Assembly (NCBI GenBank): GCA_002336085.1
Contig: DDEH01000071.1
Location: 1 to 5,769 of the forward strand
Direction of reading: 5' to 3'
Source of the DNA: Flavobacteriales bacterium UBA1959
GTDB lineage: Bacteria > Bacteroidota > Bacteroidia > Flavobacteriales_D > Sanyastnellaceae
DNA length: 5,769 nt
In this document: positions 1 to 5,769 of the stretch, piece by piece
Numbering within the stretch: the first letter of the stretch is position 1
How the letters are laid out: the number at the start of each line of letters is the position of its first letter
Position numbers and translations under genes: made by a program
Notes under the pieces: generated by a model
What the model saw: the letters and a program-made list of their open reading frames with translations, nothing else
The model's database searches: none
Told to the model about the DNA's origin: nothing

Positions 1-113
1 ATTGCATACATGAATAATGTGTATAATTAACCCTTAAAATGGGGTCTGCAAAGGTAGCCGAAACTTCGCAACTTTTCAACATTTCAGTCAATTGTCTTGA
101 AAGGACAGCTGAT
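1..113. other. Intergenic region, left edge
   Basis: This is the non-coding stretch downstream of the minus-strand permease gene. It holds the leftward promoter at 49-79 and otherwise only short weak inverted repeats. I see no convincing terminator for the permease here: the best candidates are 4-5 bp stems without a following T-tract. A 70-codon plus-strand reading frame begins at 39, but it overlaps the promoter and the antisense of the permease, and it has no recognisable content. Confidence 0.5.
49..79 (-). promoter_or_regulatory. Bacteroidota-type sigma-A promoter firing off the left edge
   Basis: On the minus strand the -33 element TTG (complement of 77-79) is followed after exactly 20 bp by TACCTTTG (complement of 49-56), and the next bases are CA. 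This matches the Bacteroidota primary sigma factor consensus TTG-N19..21-TAnnTTTG. The transcript would start at roughly 40-44 and run leftwards out of the window. An ATG on the minus strand at 11-9 could begin the gene it serves, but too little is visible to say. The site lies just downstream of the permease stop codon, so the next gene has its own promoter instead of relying only on read-through. Confidence 0.65.
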
Positions 114-1082
114 TTATTTTTTTTGTTTCCTATTGGTGAGCCAAACTCCCAAAAGGATACATGCGCCAGCTGTAAGATGTTGCATACTAAGTTGTTCTCC
201 ATCCCACCATCCCCAGAAGGCCGCAAAGATTGGGATAATGTAAGTGACTGACGCGGCGGTTATGGCGTTGGTCCACGCGATGAGGAGATTGAAAAGAATA
301 AGTGCTCCTGCAGTGCCGACGGCGGCCAGGACCGCGACTGCAGCGAGCCCTCGTGGTCCATCTGGATGAGTAGCGATTAAATGTGGTATGTCGCCATTTA
401 AGAAAATGAAGGATGCGGGCAAGGCCACAAGGCCAAGAGAGCAGGCCGCAATTACGGGGCTTTTCAACCCGCGAAGTTTCTCACGCGTGATGTTTACGCT
501 AATGCCGTAACAAATGGTTGCAGCAACAAGCAGCAAACTGGGATGGACAATAGATTGGCCGGTGAAAACGCTAAGTCCTTGTGTCGATTGTTGCGCCTTT
601 ATAAGCCAGATGGTGCCCGCAAAGCCGATGGCAATTCCACCAAGTTGATTTCGTTTGACAATGATGCCGAAGAATGCCATGCCAATGAGCAGTGTCCAAA
701 TGGGACTTAGCGCATTCAACATCCCTGCCATAGCGCTGGGCAAAGCAGTCTGCGCAGAGGCAAACAGAATGGCGGGAATGAAACTTCCAACGGTACCAAT
801 GACACTGACCCAAAGCCATTGTTCTCGGTTCAGGGCTCTCCAGTGGCGCAATGATATCGGGAGCAGGGTCAATCCTGCGATGCCTATTCTCAATGCAGCG
901 AGTTCGATTGGCGGGAATAAAAGGGAGCCATCGGATGCAAAGAGGCCCCATTTCATGAGAATAAAGCTGCTGCCCCAGACAAAGCCGAGAAGCAATAAAA
1001 TGAACACTGGTAACCAGCGTTGTTGGGGGGGAGATTGGCTGAACATGGCGTGCGAAATTAGAATATGTTGGGTTTCCTCCAT
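114..1082 (-). CDS. EamA/DMT-family permease
   Basis: This is an inner-membrane transporter of the drug/metabolite transporter (DMT) superfamily; the substrate cannot be told from sequence. The 322-residue protein has about ten hydrophobic segments (near residues 24-44, 59-78, 89-110, 117-137, 147-163, 180-198, 208-228, 246-268, 273-293 and 303-316), arranged as two EamA repeats. Family hallmarks are the FVWGSSF motif in helix 1, LNALSPIWT in helix 4 and the C-terminal GEQLSMQHLTAGACILLGVW block, followed by a basic tail ending KQKK. Length is normal for the family. The start is uncertain: ATG at 1082 gives a 12-residue extension, while ATG at 1046 (MFSQSPPQ) fits the usual short N-terminus better. 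Neither has a clear Shine-Dalgarno sequence. The gene is divergent from the HMA lipoprotein gene. A run of seven C lies early in the coding strand (1031-1025). Confidence 0.92.
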   Translation of the reverse strand: MEETQHILISHAMFSQSPPQQRWLPVFILLLLGFVWGSSFILMKWGLFASDGSLLFPPIELAALRIGIAGLTLLPISLRHWRALNREQWLWVSVIGTVGSFIPAILFASAQTALPSAMAGMLNALSPIWTLLIGMAFFGIIVKRNQLGGIAIGFAGTIWLIKAQQSTQGLSVFTGQSIVHPSLLLVAATICYGISVNITREKLRGLKSPVIAACSLGLVALPASFIFLNGDIPHLIATHPDGPRGLAAVAVLAAVGTAGALILFNLLIAWTNAITAASVTYIIPIFAAFWGWWDGEQLSMQHLTAGACILLGVWLTNRKQKK

Positions 1083-1094
1083 CGCGCATCAGCG

Positions 1095-1102
1095 TATATT
1101 TG
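1095..1102 (+). promoter_or_regulatory. Candidate -7 element for the HMA lipoprotein-ctaA unit
   Basis: TATATTTG matches the Bacteroidota -7 consensus TAnnTTTG exactly and lies 22 bp before the ATG at 1125. The predicted leader is therefore only about 15-20 nt. The -33 element is poor: the nearest TTG (1068-1070) is 24 bp upstream, slightly too far, and the better-spaced position reads TTT (1073-1075). The placement favours ATG 1125 over the in-frame ATGs at 1065 and 1107 as the start of the downstream gene. The upstream part overlaps the first codons of the divergent permease if that gene starts at 1082. Confidence 0.45.
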
Positions 1103-1124
1103 TAATATGTGTTTATCTCGGATA

Positions 1125-1532
1125 ATGAATTTTAGAAAGAGCGTCAAACTCATCCTTCTCGGATGTTGTTCGATGTCCTTGTGTTTGAGCAGTTGTACCG
1201 AGGAATCAGCATCTTATTCAGTGACCGAAAAACATGCATCGGGCACTTCCGCCATGTCCATGGCGCGATTGGATGTTTCGGGCATGATGTGTGCTCATGC
1301 GTGCGGGGGAAAAATTAAAAAAGAGTTGCTCAAGGTCAATGGTGTGGCGAATGCCACCATAGATTTTGAGGAGAATCGGAAGGTGAATTTTGCAGAGGTG
1401 GAGTTTGATGGGCAAATGCTAGAACTCGAGCGATTGGTGAAAGCCGTGGCGGGAATTGCCGAGGGGAAATTATATACGGTTCAAGCCGTGGAAGTCACGC
1501 ATTTTGCGAAAAGATCACAGCTCGATAAATAG
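1125..1532 (+). CDS. Lipoprotein with heavy-metal-associated (HMA) domain
   Basis: This is a small (135 residues) exported metal-binding protein, probably a copper chaperone or sensor. Residues 1-24 form a lipoprotein signal: a basic start (MNFRKSVK), a hydrophobic stretch and a lipobox LSSC with Cys24 as the likely lipidated residue (LLGC ending at Cys14 also fits loosely). A low-complexity Ser/Ala/Thr linker follows to about residue 45. The HMA fold spans about 46-125. Strand 1 ends in the metal loop GMMCAHAC (Cys56 and Cys60), followed by helix CGGKIKKELLKVNG, then the NATIDF strand and a second helix near 98-113. The cysteines are spaced CxxxC, not the classical CxxC. ATG 1125 was chosen because it gives a proper signal peptide and fits the candidate promoter. 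ctaA follows within about 13 nt, so the two are probably one transcript. The metal and the partner are inferred. Confidence 0.85.
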   Translation: MNFRKSVKLILLGCCSMSLCLSSCTEESASYSVTEKHASGTSAMSMARLDVSGMMCAHACGGKIKKELLKVNGVANATIDFEENRKVNFAEVEFDGQMLELERLVKAVAGIAEGKLYTVQAVEVTHFAKRSQLDK

Positions 1533-1545
1533 GTTTAAGCGATCA

Positions 1546-2559
1546 TTGCGCCGTCTCACTCGGGTTGCTCTAGTGATGACTTCGCTGGTGGTTTTGGCAG
1601 GAAGTGTTGTGCGAATGACAGGCTCTGGCATGGGATGTCCTGACTGGCCAAAGTGCTTTGGATTGCTTATTCCACCGACTGATGCTGCAGAAGTGACATG
1701 GATCGAGGGGAGTGCCTACGAGTCCGGACGAATGTTGATCGCGAATGACACCTTGTGGATAGCACAAAACGATGTGATTGCTGCCGATTTTGATCGGGAA
1801 CGTTCCATCGGAACGTGGGAGGCATATACACGTCATGATTATGCTGTATTCAATCCTATTCATACGTGGGTGGAGTTCATCAACCGACTCATCGGCGCAT
1901 TAACGGGAATTCCAGCACTGATTTTATTGGTCTTTTCTTTTATTGGTGGTTGGAGGTATGGCCTCTGGTGGACTTTTCGGTGGTCCGTAGTGCATTTATT
2001 CTTGTTAGGCCTTGTTGCCTGGATGGGAAAAAAAGTTGTGGATGGCAATCTGATTCCTTTTTCCATCACTCTGCACATGCTCGGAGCGATCTTTATTCTT
2101 ATGGCGCTGGCACTTGTCATGCATTCCGTTCGCCGCGACCGATGGATAAAAATGTCAGGAGCTGTGAAAAGGAATTGGCTGATCGTTGCATTATTTTTCA
2201 CACTGGCCCAATTGATTGCCGGCACACAAGTCAGGGAACAGGTAGATGCGATGATGCACCTTGGCTTGGAAAGACCAAATTTATTGGCATCATTGCCCGA
2301 ATGGTGGAAGTTTCATCGCTCGGGATCTTGGATTGTCTTGCTCATCCAAATGCTTTGGATCTGGCCACAATTAAGGCAACAATCGCCGCTTCGCGGCGTC
2401 GCGCAATGGTCATTGAGACTGATTGCAGCGCAAATGATGTCTGGCATTGCGTTTGTTGTGCTGGGGATGCCGGCTGTCCTTCAGCCGCTTCATTTGTTGC
2501 TTGCAGTAGGATTACTGCTATTGAATTTCTGGGCGATTGTCGTCTCAATCAAGCGTTGA
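1546..2559 (+). CDS. ctaA: Heme A synthase (CtaA/COX15 family)
   Basis: This integral membrane heme protein oxidises the C8 methyl of heme O to a formyl group, giving heme A for cytochrome c oxidase. Numbering from the TTG at 1546 (337 residues), helix 1 leads into GSGMGCPDWPKCFG with Cys31 and Cys37. A long periplasmic loop (about 40-105) follows, then IHTWVEFINRLIG (His106, Glu110, Asn113), GKKVVDGNLIPF with His177 nearby, AGTQVREQVD, FHRSGSW (His257) and QPLHLLLA (His316). These correspond to the two four-helix halves of the family. No in-frame ATG exists before 1576, which would cut into helix 1. TTG 1546 gives a normal basic N-terminus 13 nt after the HMA gene stop; a TTG at 1456 would overlap that gene by 77 nt. 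Translation may be coupled to the upstream gene. The family is secure and the start is not. The usual ExxHR histidine is Asn113. Confidence 0.92.
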   Translation: MRRLTRVALVMTSLVVLAGSVVRMTGSGMGCPDWPKCFGLLIPPTDAAEVTWIEGSAYESGRMLIANDTLWIAQNDVIAADFDRERSIGTWEAYTRHDYAVFNPIHTWVEFINRLIGALTGIPALILLVFSFIGGWRYGLWWTFRWSVVHLFLLGLVAWMGKKVVDGNLIPFSITLHMLGAIFILMALALVMHSVRRDRWIKMSGAVKRNWLIVALFFTLAQLIAGTQVREQVDAMMHLGLERPNLLASLPEWWKFHRSGSWIVLLIQMLWIWPQLRQQSPLRGVAQWSLRLIAAQMMSGIAFVVLGMPAVLQPLHLLLAVGLLLLNFWAIVVSIKR

Positions 2560-2581
2560 GGCTTGATTGATTTGGTCTTTT
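2545..2581 (+). terminator. Intrinsic terminator at the end of ctaA
   Basis: A perfect 10-bp inverted repeat, TCAATCAAGC (2545-2554) and GCTTGATTGA (2561-2570), encloses a 6-nt loop. A T-rich tail (TTTGGTCTTTT) follows. The ctaA stop codon (2557-2559) sits in the loop, so the last codons form the left arm. The T-tract is interrupted by GG, so termination strength is uncertain. It would end the HMA lipoprotein-ctaA transcript before the convergent nrdA gene. Confidence 0.72.
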
Positions 2582-2602
2582 GAGTGCAAGCCTGTTGGCA
2601 CG

Positions 2603-2633
2603 AAAAAGCCGCATCAAATGAATGAATGCGGCT
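2603..2633 (-). terminator. Intrinsic terminator of the nrdB-nrdA operon
   Basis: Read on the minus strand, an 8-bp GC-rich stem AGCCGCAT/ATGCGGCT (2633-2626 and 2614-2607) with an 11-nt loop runs straight into five Ts (2607-2603, the first still in the stem). It starts 28 nt past the nrdA stop codon. This is a textbook rho-independent terminator. On the plus strand the stem lacks a following T-run, so it looks directional. Confidence 0.83.
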
Positions 2634-2661
2634 ATCCGAGGTTGTTAGGGTGGATTGAATT

Positions 2662-5061
2662 TTATCCACTGCACATTTCGCAGTCTTCTCCGTTTTCGAT
2701 GGAACAGGCCATTGCTGCCTGTTCTTCGTCAGTCATATCCTGAATAGCTTTGCGTGGCGCTTCGGGCTCGTCAACACTCGCTGCAACGGGTACTTCTTTG
2801 TACTTTTTATCTACCGTAAACTTGATGGCATCCGTAGCGGCCTTCGTTCGCAAGTAGTACATACCTGTCTTCAATCCTTTTTTCCAAGAGTAGAAATGCA
2901 TTGAAGTCAACTTTGCTGTATTCACGTTTTCCAGGAATACATTCAGGGACTGTGATTGGCAGATATATGCACCACGGTCTGCTGACATATCAATTAAGGA
3001 ACGCTGTGAAATTTCCCATGATGTCCGGTACAATGCTTTCAGGTTGTCTGGGATTTCATTGATGTTTTGGACAGATCCGTTGGCAGCGATGATGCGGTTT
3101 TTCATATCATCATCCCACAAACCAAGTTTTGTCAGATCCCGCAACAGGTGCTTGTTCACAATGATGAACTCCCCAGAAAGTACACGACGTGTGTAGATGT
3201 TGGACGTGTATGGTTCAAAGCATTCGTTATTGCCCAAAATTTGAGCAGTGGAAGCAGTAGGCATAGGGGCGAGCAATAGTGAATTTCGCAATCCATGCTC
3301 CTTGATTTCTTCCTTCAAAACGTTCCATTCCCATCGATCTGTGGGAGTCACACCCCACATGTCAAACTGCAACTTTCCTTCCGACGCTGGAGAGCCTTTG
3401 AATGTCTCATAAGCACCTTCTTCTTTCGCCAGGTCCTTCGAGGCCGTGCAAGCCGCATAGTAGATGGTCTCGAAGATTTCACGGTTTAGGGCGCGGGCCT
3501 CATCTGAATCGAAGGGATAACGCATGAGGATAAAGACGTCGGCCAACCCTTGAACCCCCAGTCCGATGGGACGATGCCGCATGTTGGAGTTCCGGGCTTC
3601 AGGTATGGGGTAGTAGTTACGATCAATGATGCGATTCAAGTTGTGCGTCACTTGGTAGGTGACCTCAAACAATTTATCGTGGTCAAACGAGCCATTTTTG
3701 ACATACTTGGGCAACGCTACTGAGGCCAGGTTGCACACAGCTACTTCGTCGGGAGCGGTGTACTCGATGATCTCAGTGCAGAGATTCGATGATTTAATGG
3801 TGCCTAGATTTTGCTGATTCGATTTTGAATTAGCAGCATCTTTGTAAAGCATGTAAGGTGTTCCTGTCTCGATTTGCGACTCCAAAACCTTGAACCACAA
3901 ATCTTGTGCTTTGATGGTCTTTCGGCCCTTCCCTTCTGACTCGTACTTGGTATACAAGGCTTCAAATTCAGCGCTGTGAGTATCCGAAAGTCCTGGACAC
4001 TCGTTGGGGCACATCAATGTCCAATCGCCGTTTTCCTCAACACGCTTCATAAATAAGTCTGGAATCCAAAGTGCGTAGAACAGGTCACGCGCTCTCTGCT
4101 CTTCTTTTCCATGATTCTTTTTCAGCTCTAAGAAATCAAAGATGTCTGCGTGCCAAGGTTCGATATATATGGCGAATGAACCTTTTCGTCTTCCGCCGCC
4201 TTGGTCAACATACCGAGCAGTGTCATTGAAGACCCGCAACATAGGAACGATTCCATTGGAGGTTCCATTGGTGCCTTTGATGTAAGAACCTGTTGCACGG
4301 ATGTCGTGAATAGACAAGCCAATGCCTCCGGCATTCTGAGAGATCTTTGCACACTGTTTGAGCGTGTCGTAGATGCCGCTGATGCTGTCCTCTTGAGTAG
4401 TCAACAAAAAACAACTCGACATTTGAGGCTTTGGGGTTCCCGAATTGAAGAGGGTCGGTGTAGCATGCGTGAACCAGCCATCACTCATGAGGTTGTAGGT
4501 GTTTACAACTGCATCCATATCGTCTTTATGGATTCCAACAGAAACACGCATGAGCATGTGTTGAGGCCGCTCAACAATTTCACCATTTATTTTGAGTAGA
4601 TAGCTGCGCTCGAGGGTCTTGAATCCGAAATAATCGTAATTAAAATCTCGGTCATAGATGATTTGAGAGTCTAAGAACTCCGCTTGCTCACGAATGATTT
4701 CAATGACATCAGTAGCAATCAATGATGCGTTTTGTCCTGTGATGGGATCGATGTAATTGTGCAAATCTTCCATCGTCTCTGCAAACGATTTCTTTGTGGA
4801 CTTGTGAAGATTGGACAGTGCAATGCGGCTGGCAAGGCTGGCATAATCGGGATGCGTTACAGCGTTGGTTGCGGCGACTTCTGCAGCTAAGTTGTCCAAC
4901 TCGGTAGTGGTCACACCGTCGTACACGCCTTCAATCACACGCATTGCAACTTTCACAGGATCCACGGCAGGATGCAATTCGTAGCAGAGCTTCTTAATTC
5001 TCGCGGTGATTTTATCGAATTGAACGGGCTCCTTACGTCCGTCTCTCTTTAGTACGTGCAT
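2662..5061 (-). CDS. nrdA: Class Ia ribonucleoside-diphosphate reductase, alpha (large) subunit
   Basis: This cytosolic catalytic subunit reduces NDPs to dNDPs using a thiyl radical generated through NrdB. At 799 residues it is full length. An ATP-cone allosteric domain occupies about residues 1-92 (MHVLKRDGR start, Asp56 in TTELD). The ten-stranded barrel follows. The redox pair is Cys217 (MSSCFLL) and Cys443 (VAVCNLAS). The active-site triad is Asn426, Cys428 and Glu430 in SNLCTEI. The specificity loop is near 287-304 (DQGGGRRKG...EPWH). The phosphate-binding segment is PMPTASTAQILGNNE (599-613), and the radical-relay tyrosines are 735 and 736 (GMYYLRT). The flexible tail ends CEMCSG with the CxxC shuttle pair Cys794/Cys797. 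From memory, nearly every block matches human RRM1 with a one-residue offset. No intein or insertion is seen. The start is ATG 5061, 56 nt after nrdB, with no obvious Shine-Dalgarno sequence. Confidence 0.98.
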   Translation of the reverse strand: MHVLKRDGRKEPVQFDKITARIKKLCYELHPAVDPVKVAMRVIEGVYDGVTTTELDNLAAEVAATNAVTHPDYASLASRIALSNLHKSTKKSFAETMEDLHNYIDPITGQNASLIATDVIEIIREQAEFLDSQIIYDRDFNYDYFGFKTLERSYLLKINGEIVERPQHMLMRVSVGIHKDDMDAVVNTYNLMSDGWFTHATPTLFNSGTPKPQMSSCFLLTTQEDSISGIYDTLKQCAKISQNAGGIGLSIHDIRATGSYIKGTNGTSNGIVPMLRVFNDTARYVDQGGGRRKGSFAIYIEPWHADIFDFLELKKNHGKEEQRARDLFYALWIPDLFMKRVEENGDWTLMCPNECPGLSDTHSAEFEALYTKYESEGKGRKTIKAQDLWFKVLESQIETGTPYMLYKDAANSKSNQQNLGTIKSSNLCTEIIEYTAPDEVAVCNLASVALPKYVKNGSFDHDKLFEVTYQVTHNLNRIIDRNYYPIPEARNSNMRHRPIGLGVQGLADVFILMRYPFDSDEARALNREIFETIYYAACTASKDLAKEEGAYETFKGSPASEGKLQFDMWGVTPTDRWEWNVLKEEIKEHGLRNSLLLAPMPTASTAQILGNNECFEPYTSNIYTRRVLSGEFIIVNKHLLRDLTKLGLWDDDMKNRIIAANGSVQNINEIPDNLKALYRTSWEISQRSLIDMSADRGAYICQSQSLNVFLENVNTAKLTSMHFYSWKKGLKTGMYYLRTKAATDAIKFTVDKKYKEVPVAASVDEPEAPRKAIQDMTDEEQAAMACSIENGEDCEMCSG

Positions 5062-5117
5062 GTCTCAGGGATAAATAGGGTGAATCGTGGATGAATGGTG
5101 AAGCGGGCGGGCTTCAA
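5062..5117 (-). other. nrdB-nrdA intercistronic spacer
   Basis: This is the 56-nt gap between the nrdB stop and the nrdA start. I see no hairpin terminator and no TAnnTTTG promoter on the minus strand, which supports cotranscription of the two subunits from a promoter upstream of nrdB, beyond the right edge. No purine-rich ribosome binding site precedes nrdA, as is common in Bacteroidota. Confidence 0.6.
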
Positions 5118-5769
5118 TTAGAAATCAGCATCAAGGTTGAAAGATTTGCTGCCTTCATCAGAACTATTCAGAACGCCTGCTTTCTGATATTCTCCAACAC
5201 GCTTCTCAAAGAAATTGGTTTTGCCTTGCAATGAAATCATCTCCATGAAATCAAATGGATTGCTAGCATTGTACTCTTTTTCGGTTCCCAGCTCAACGAG
5301 CAGACGATCCGCAACAAATTCAATGTATTGCGACATCAGGTCGGAGTTCATACCAATCAGTCGTACCGGCAATGATTCACAAATGAATTCTTTTTCAATC
5401 TCTACGGCATCGAGGATAATTTTGCGCAATGTTTTATTCGGCAATTTGTTTACGATATGATCATTGTAAATCAGACAAGCGAAATCGCAGTGCATTCCTT
5501 CGTCGCGAGAAATTAATTCGTTTGAGAAGCTCAATCCTGGCATCAGACCGCGCTTTTTCAACCAAAAAATAGAGCAGAAGCTGCCGCTAAAGAAAATTCC
5601 TTCAACAGCGGCAAATGCGACAATTCGTTCGGCGAATGACCCATTGTCAATCCAGTCCAACGCCCAATCAGCCTTTTTCTTCACACAATCCATTGTTTCG
5701 ATTGCGTTAAATAACTTGCCCTTCTCTGCATCGTCTTTGATGTACGTATCAATGAGCAGTGAGTAGGTT
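5118..5769 (-). CDS. nrdB: Class Ia ribonucleoside-diphosphate reductase, beta (radical) subunit, 5' end outside window
   Basis: This di-iron tyrosyl-radical subunit of the aerobic reductase partners NrdA. The reading frame is open to the right edge, giving 216 visible residues. The ATG at 5693 is internal (NAIETMDCVKKKADW), and 25 in-frame codons precede it. The visible part opens TYSLLIDTYIKD; its Tyr (codon 5765-5763) aligns with the radical-bearing tyrosine, Tyr177 of mouse R2. Iron ligands seen are the Glu of FAAVEGIFFSGS and the Glu and His of SRDEGMH. The Tyr of VGEYQ matches the radical-relay residue near the C-terminus. The end FNLDADF is the peptide tail that docks on the large subunit. 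It differs from human RRM2, as I recall it, by one residue (FTLDADF). Roughly 110-170 residues, including the first Asp/Glu/His ligands, lie beyond the window. It is the first gene of a nrdB-nrdA operon. Confidence 0.97.
   Translation of the reverse strand, partial: TYSLLIDTYIKDDAEKGKLFNAIETMDCVKKKADWALDWIDNGSFAERIVAFAAVEGIFFSGSFCSIFWLKKRGLMPGLSFSNELISRDEGMHCDFACLIYNDHIVNKLPNKTLRKIILDAVEIEKEFICESLPVRLIGMNSDLMSQYIEFVADRLLVELGTEKEYNASNPFDFMEMISLQGKTNFFEKRVGEYQKAGVLNSSDEGSKSFNLDADF

Noticed and set aside
39..251. A 70-codon plus-strand open frame at the left edge
   Set aside because: It starts inside the leftward promoter and continues antisense to the permease C-terminus, with no ribosome binding site or recognisable content.
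571..1125. Open frames of 172 codons (minus) and 156 codons (plus) overlapping the permease
   Set aside because: Both overlap the well-supported EamA permease in other frames, and neither has membrane, signal or domain character of its own.
1797..1815. Overlapping palindromes GGAACGTTCC and GGAACG repeat inside ctaA
   Set aside because: They lie within the periplasmic-loop codons, far from any start site, with no second operator-like copy elsewhere in the window.
2384..2398. GC-rich hairpin CGCCGC-TTC-GCGGCG inside ctaA
   Set aside because: There is no T-tract after it and it falls in the middle of coding sequence, so it is probably chance from Arg/Gly codons.
1866..2570. A 234-codon plus-strand open frame inside ctaA
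   Set aside because: It lies in another frame of a gene with clear CtaA motifs, has no recognisable domain and looks like an out-of-frame shadow of membrane-helix codons.
4201..4599. A 132-codon plus-strand frame antisense to nrdA
   Set aside because: nrdA is conserved throughout this stretch and the antisense translation has no family resemblance.
2662..5061. Possible intein or group I intron in nrdA
   Set aside because: Ribonucleotide reductase genes often host inteins, but this reading frame is colinear with the family from end to end with no insertion.
5118..5693. Treating the ATG at 5693 as the nrdB start
   Set aside because: The 25 in-frame codons upstream encode conserved NrdB sequence including the radical tyrosine, so the gene continues past the window edge.

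Overview
This window looks like a chromosomal piece of a Bacteroidota bacterium, probably a Flavobacteriales/Cryomorphaceae-like lineage. I infer this from three things. The class Ia ribonucleotide reductase subunits are strikingly eukaryote-like, as is usual in Bacteroidota. The heme A synthase has the N-terminal Cys pair and the long first periplasmic loop I associate with that phylum. Two sites match the Bacteroidota sigma-A promoter (TTG, about 20 bp, TAnnTTTG), and start codons lack clear Shine-Dalgarno sequences. Base composition is moderate, about half GC. No mobile element, CRISPR array, tRNA or rRNA is visible.

Layout, left to right. Positions 1-113 are non-coding and hold a near-consensus minus-strand promoter (49-79) that fires out of the left edge, towards a gene that is not in the window. 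Next, on the minus strand, is a ten-helix EamA/DMT-family permease (114-1082). Divergent from it, on the plus strand, is a compact pair: a small lipoprotein with a heavy-metal-associated (HMA) domain (1125-1532), then heme A synthase ctaA (about 1546-2559). The ctaA start appears to be TTG rather than ATG. The pair ends in a perfect 10-bp terminator hairpin whose loop contains the ctaA stop codon. A second terminator, facing the other way (2603-2633), closes the minus-strand nrdB-nrdA operon. In that operon nrdB (5118 to beyond 5769, N-terminus off the window) lies upstream of nrdA (2662-5061).

The genes fall into three jobs. The HMA lipoprotein and CtaA both plausibly serve maturation of a heme-copper terminal oxidase: CtaA makes heme A, and the lipoprotein could carry copper on the outer face of the membrane. 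That link is an inference from gene adjacency. NrdA and NrdB together form the aerobic tyrosyl-radical/di-iron ribonucleotide reductase that makes dNTP precursors. The DMT permease is an unassigned small-molecule exporter or importer.

The window is mostly ordinary core genome, and I do not see a convincing undescribed system. The points most worth a second look are the HMA-lipoprotein/ctaA pair, the His-to-Asn change at a usual heme-ligand position in CtaA, the non-ATG ctaA start, and the orphan promoter at the left edge.
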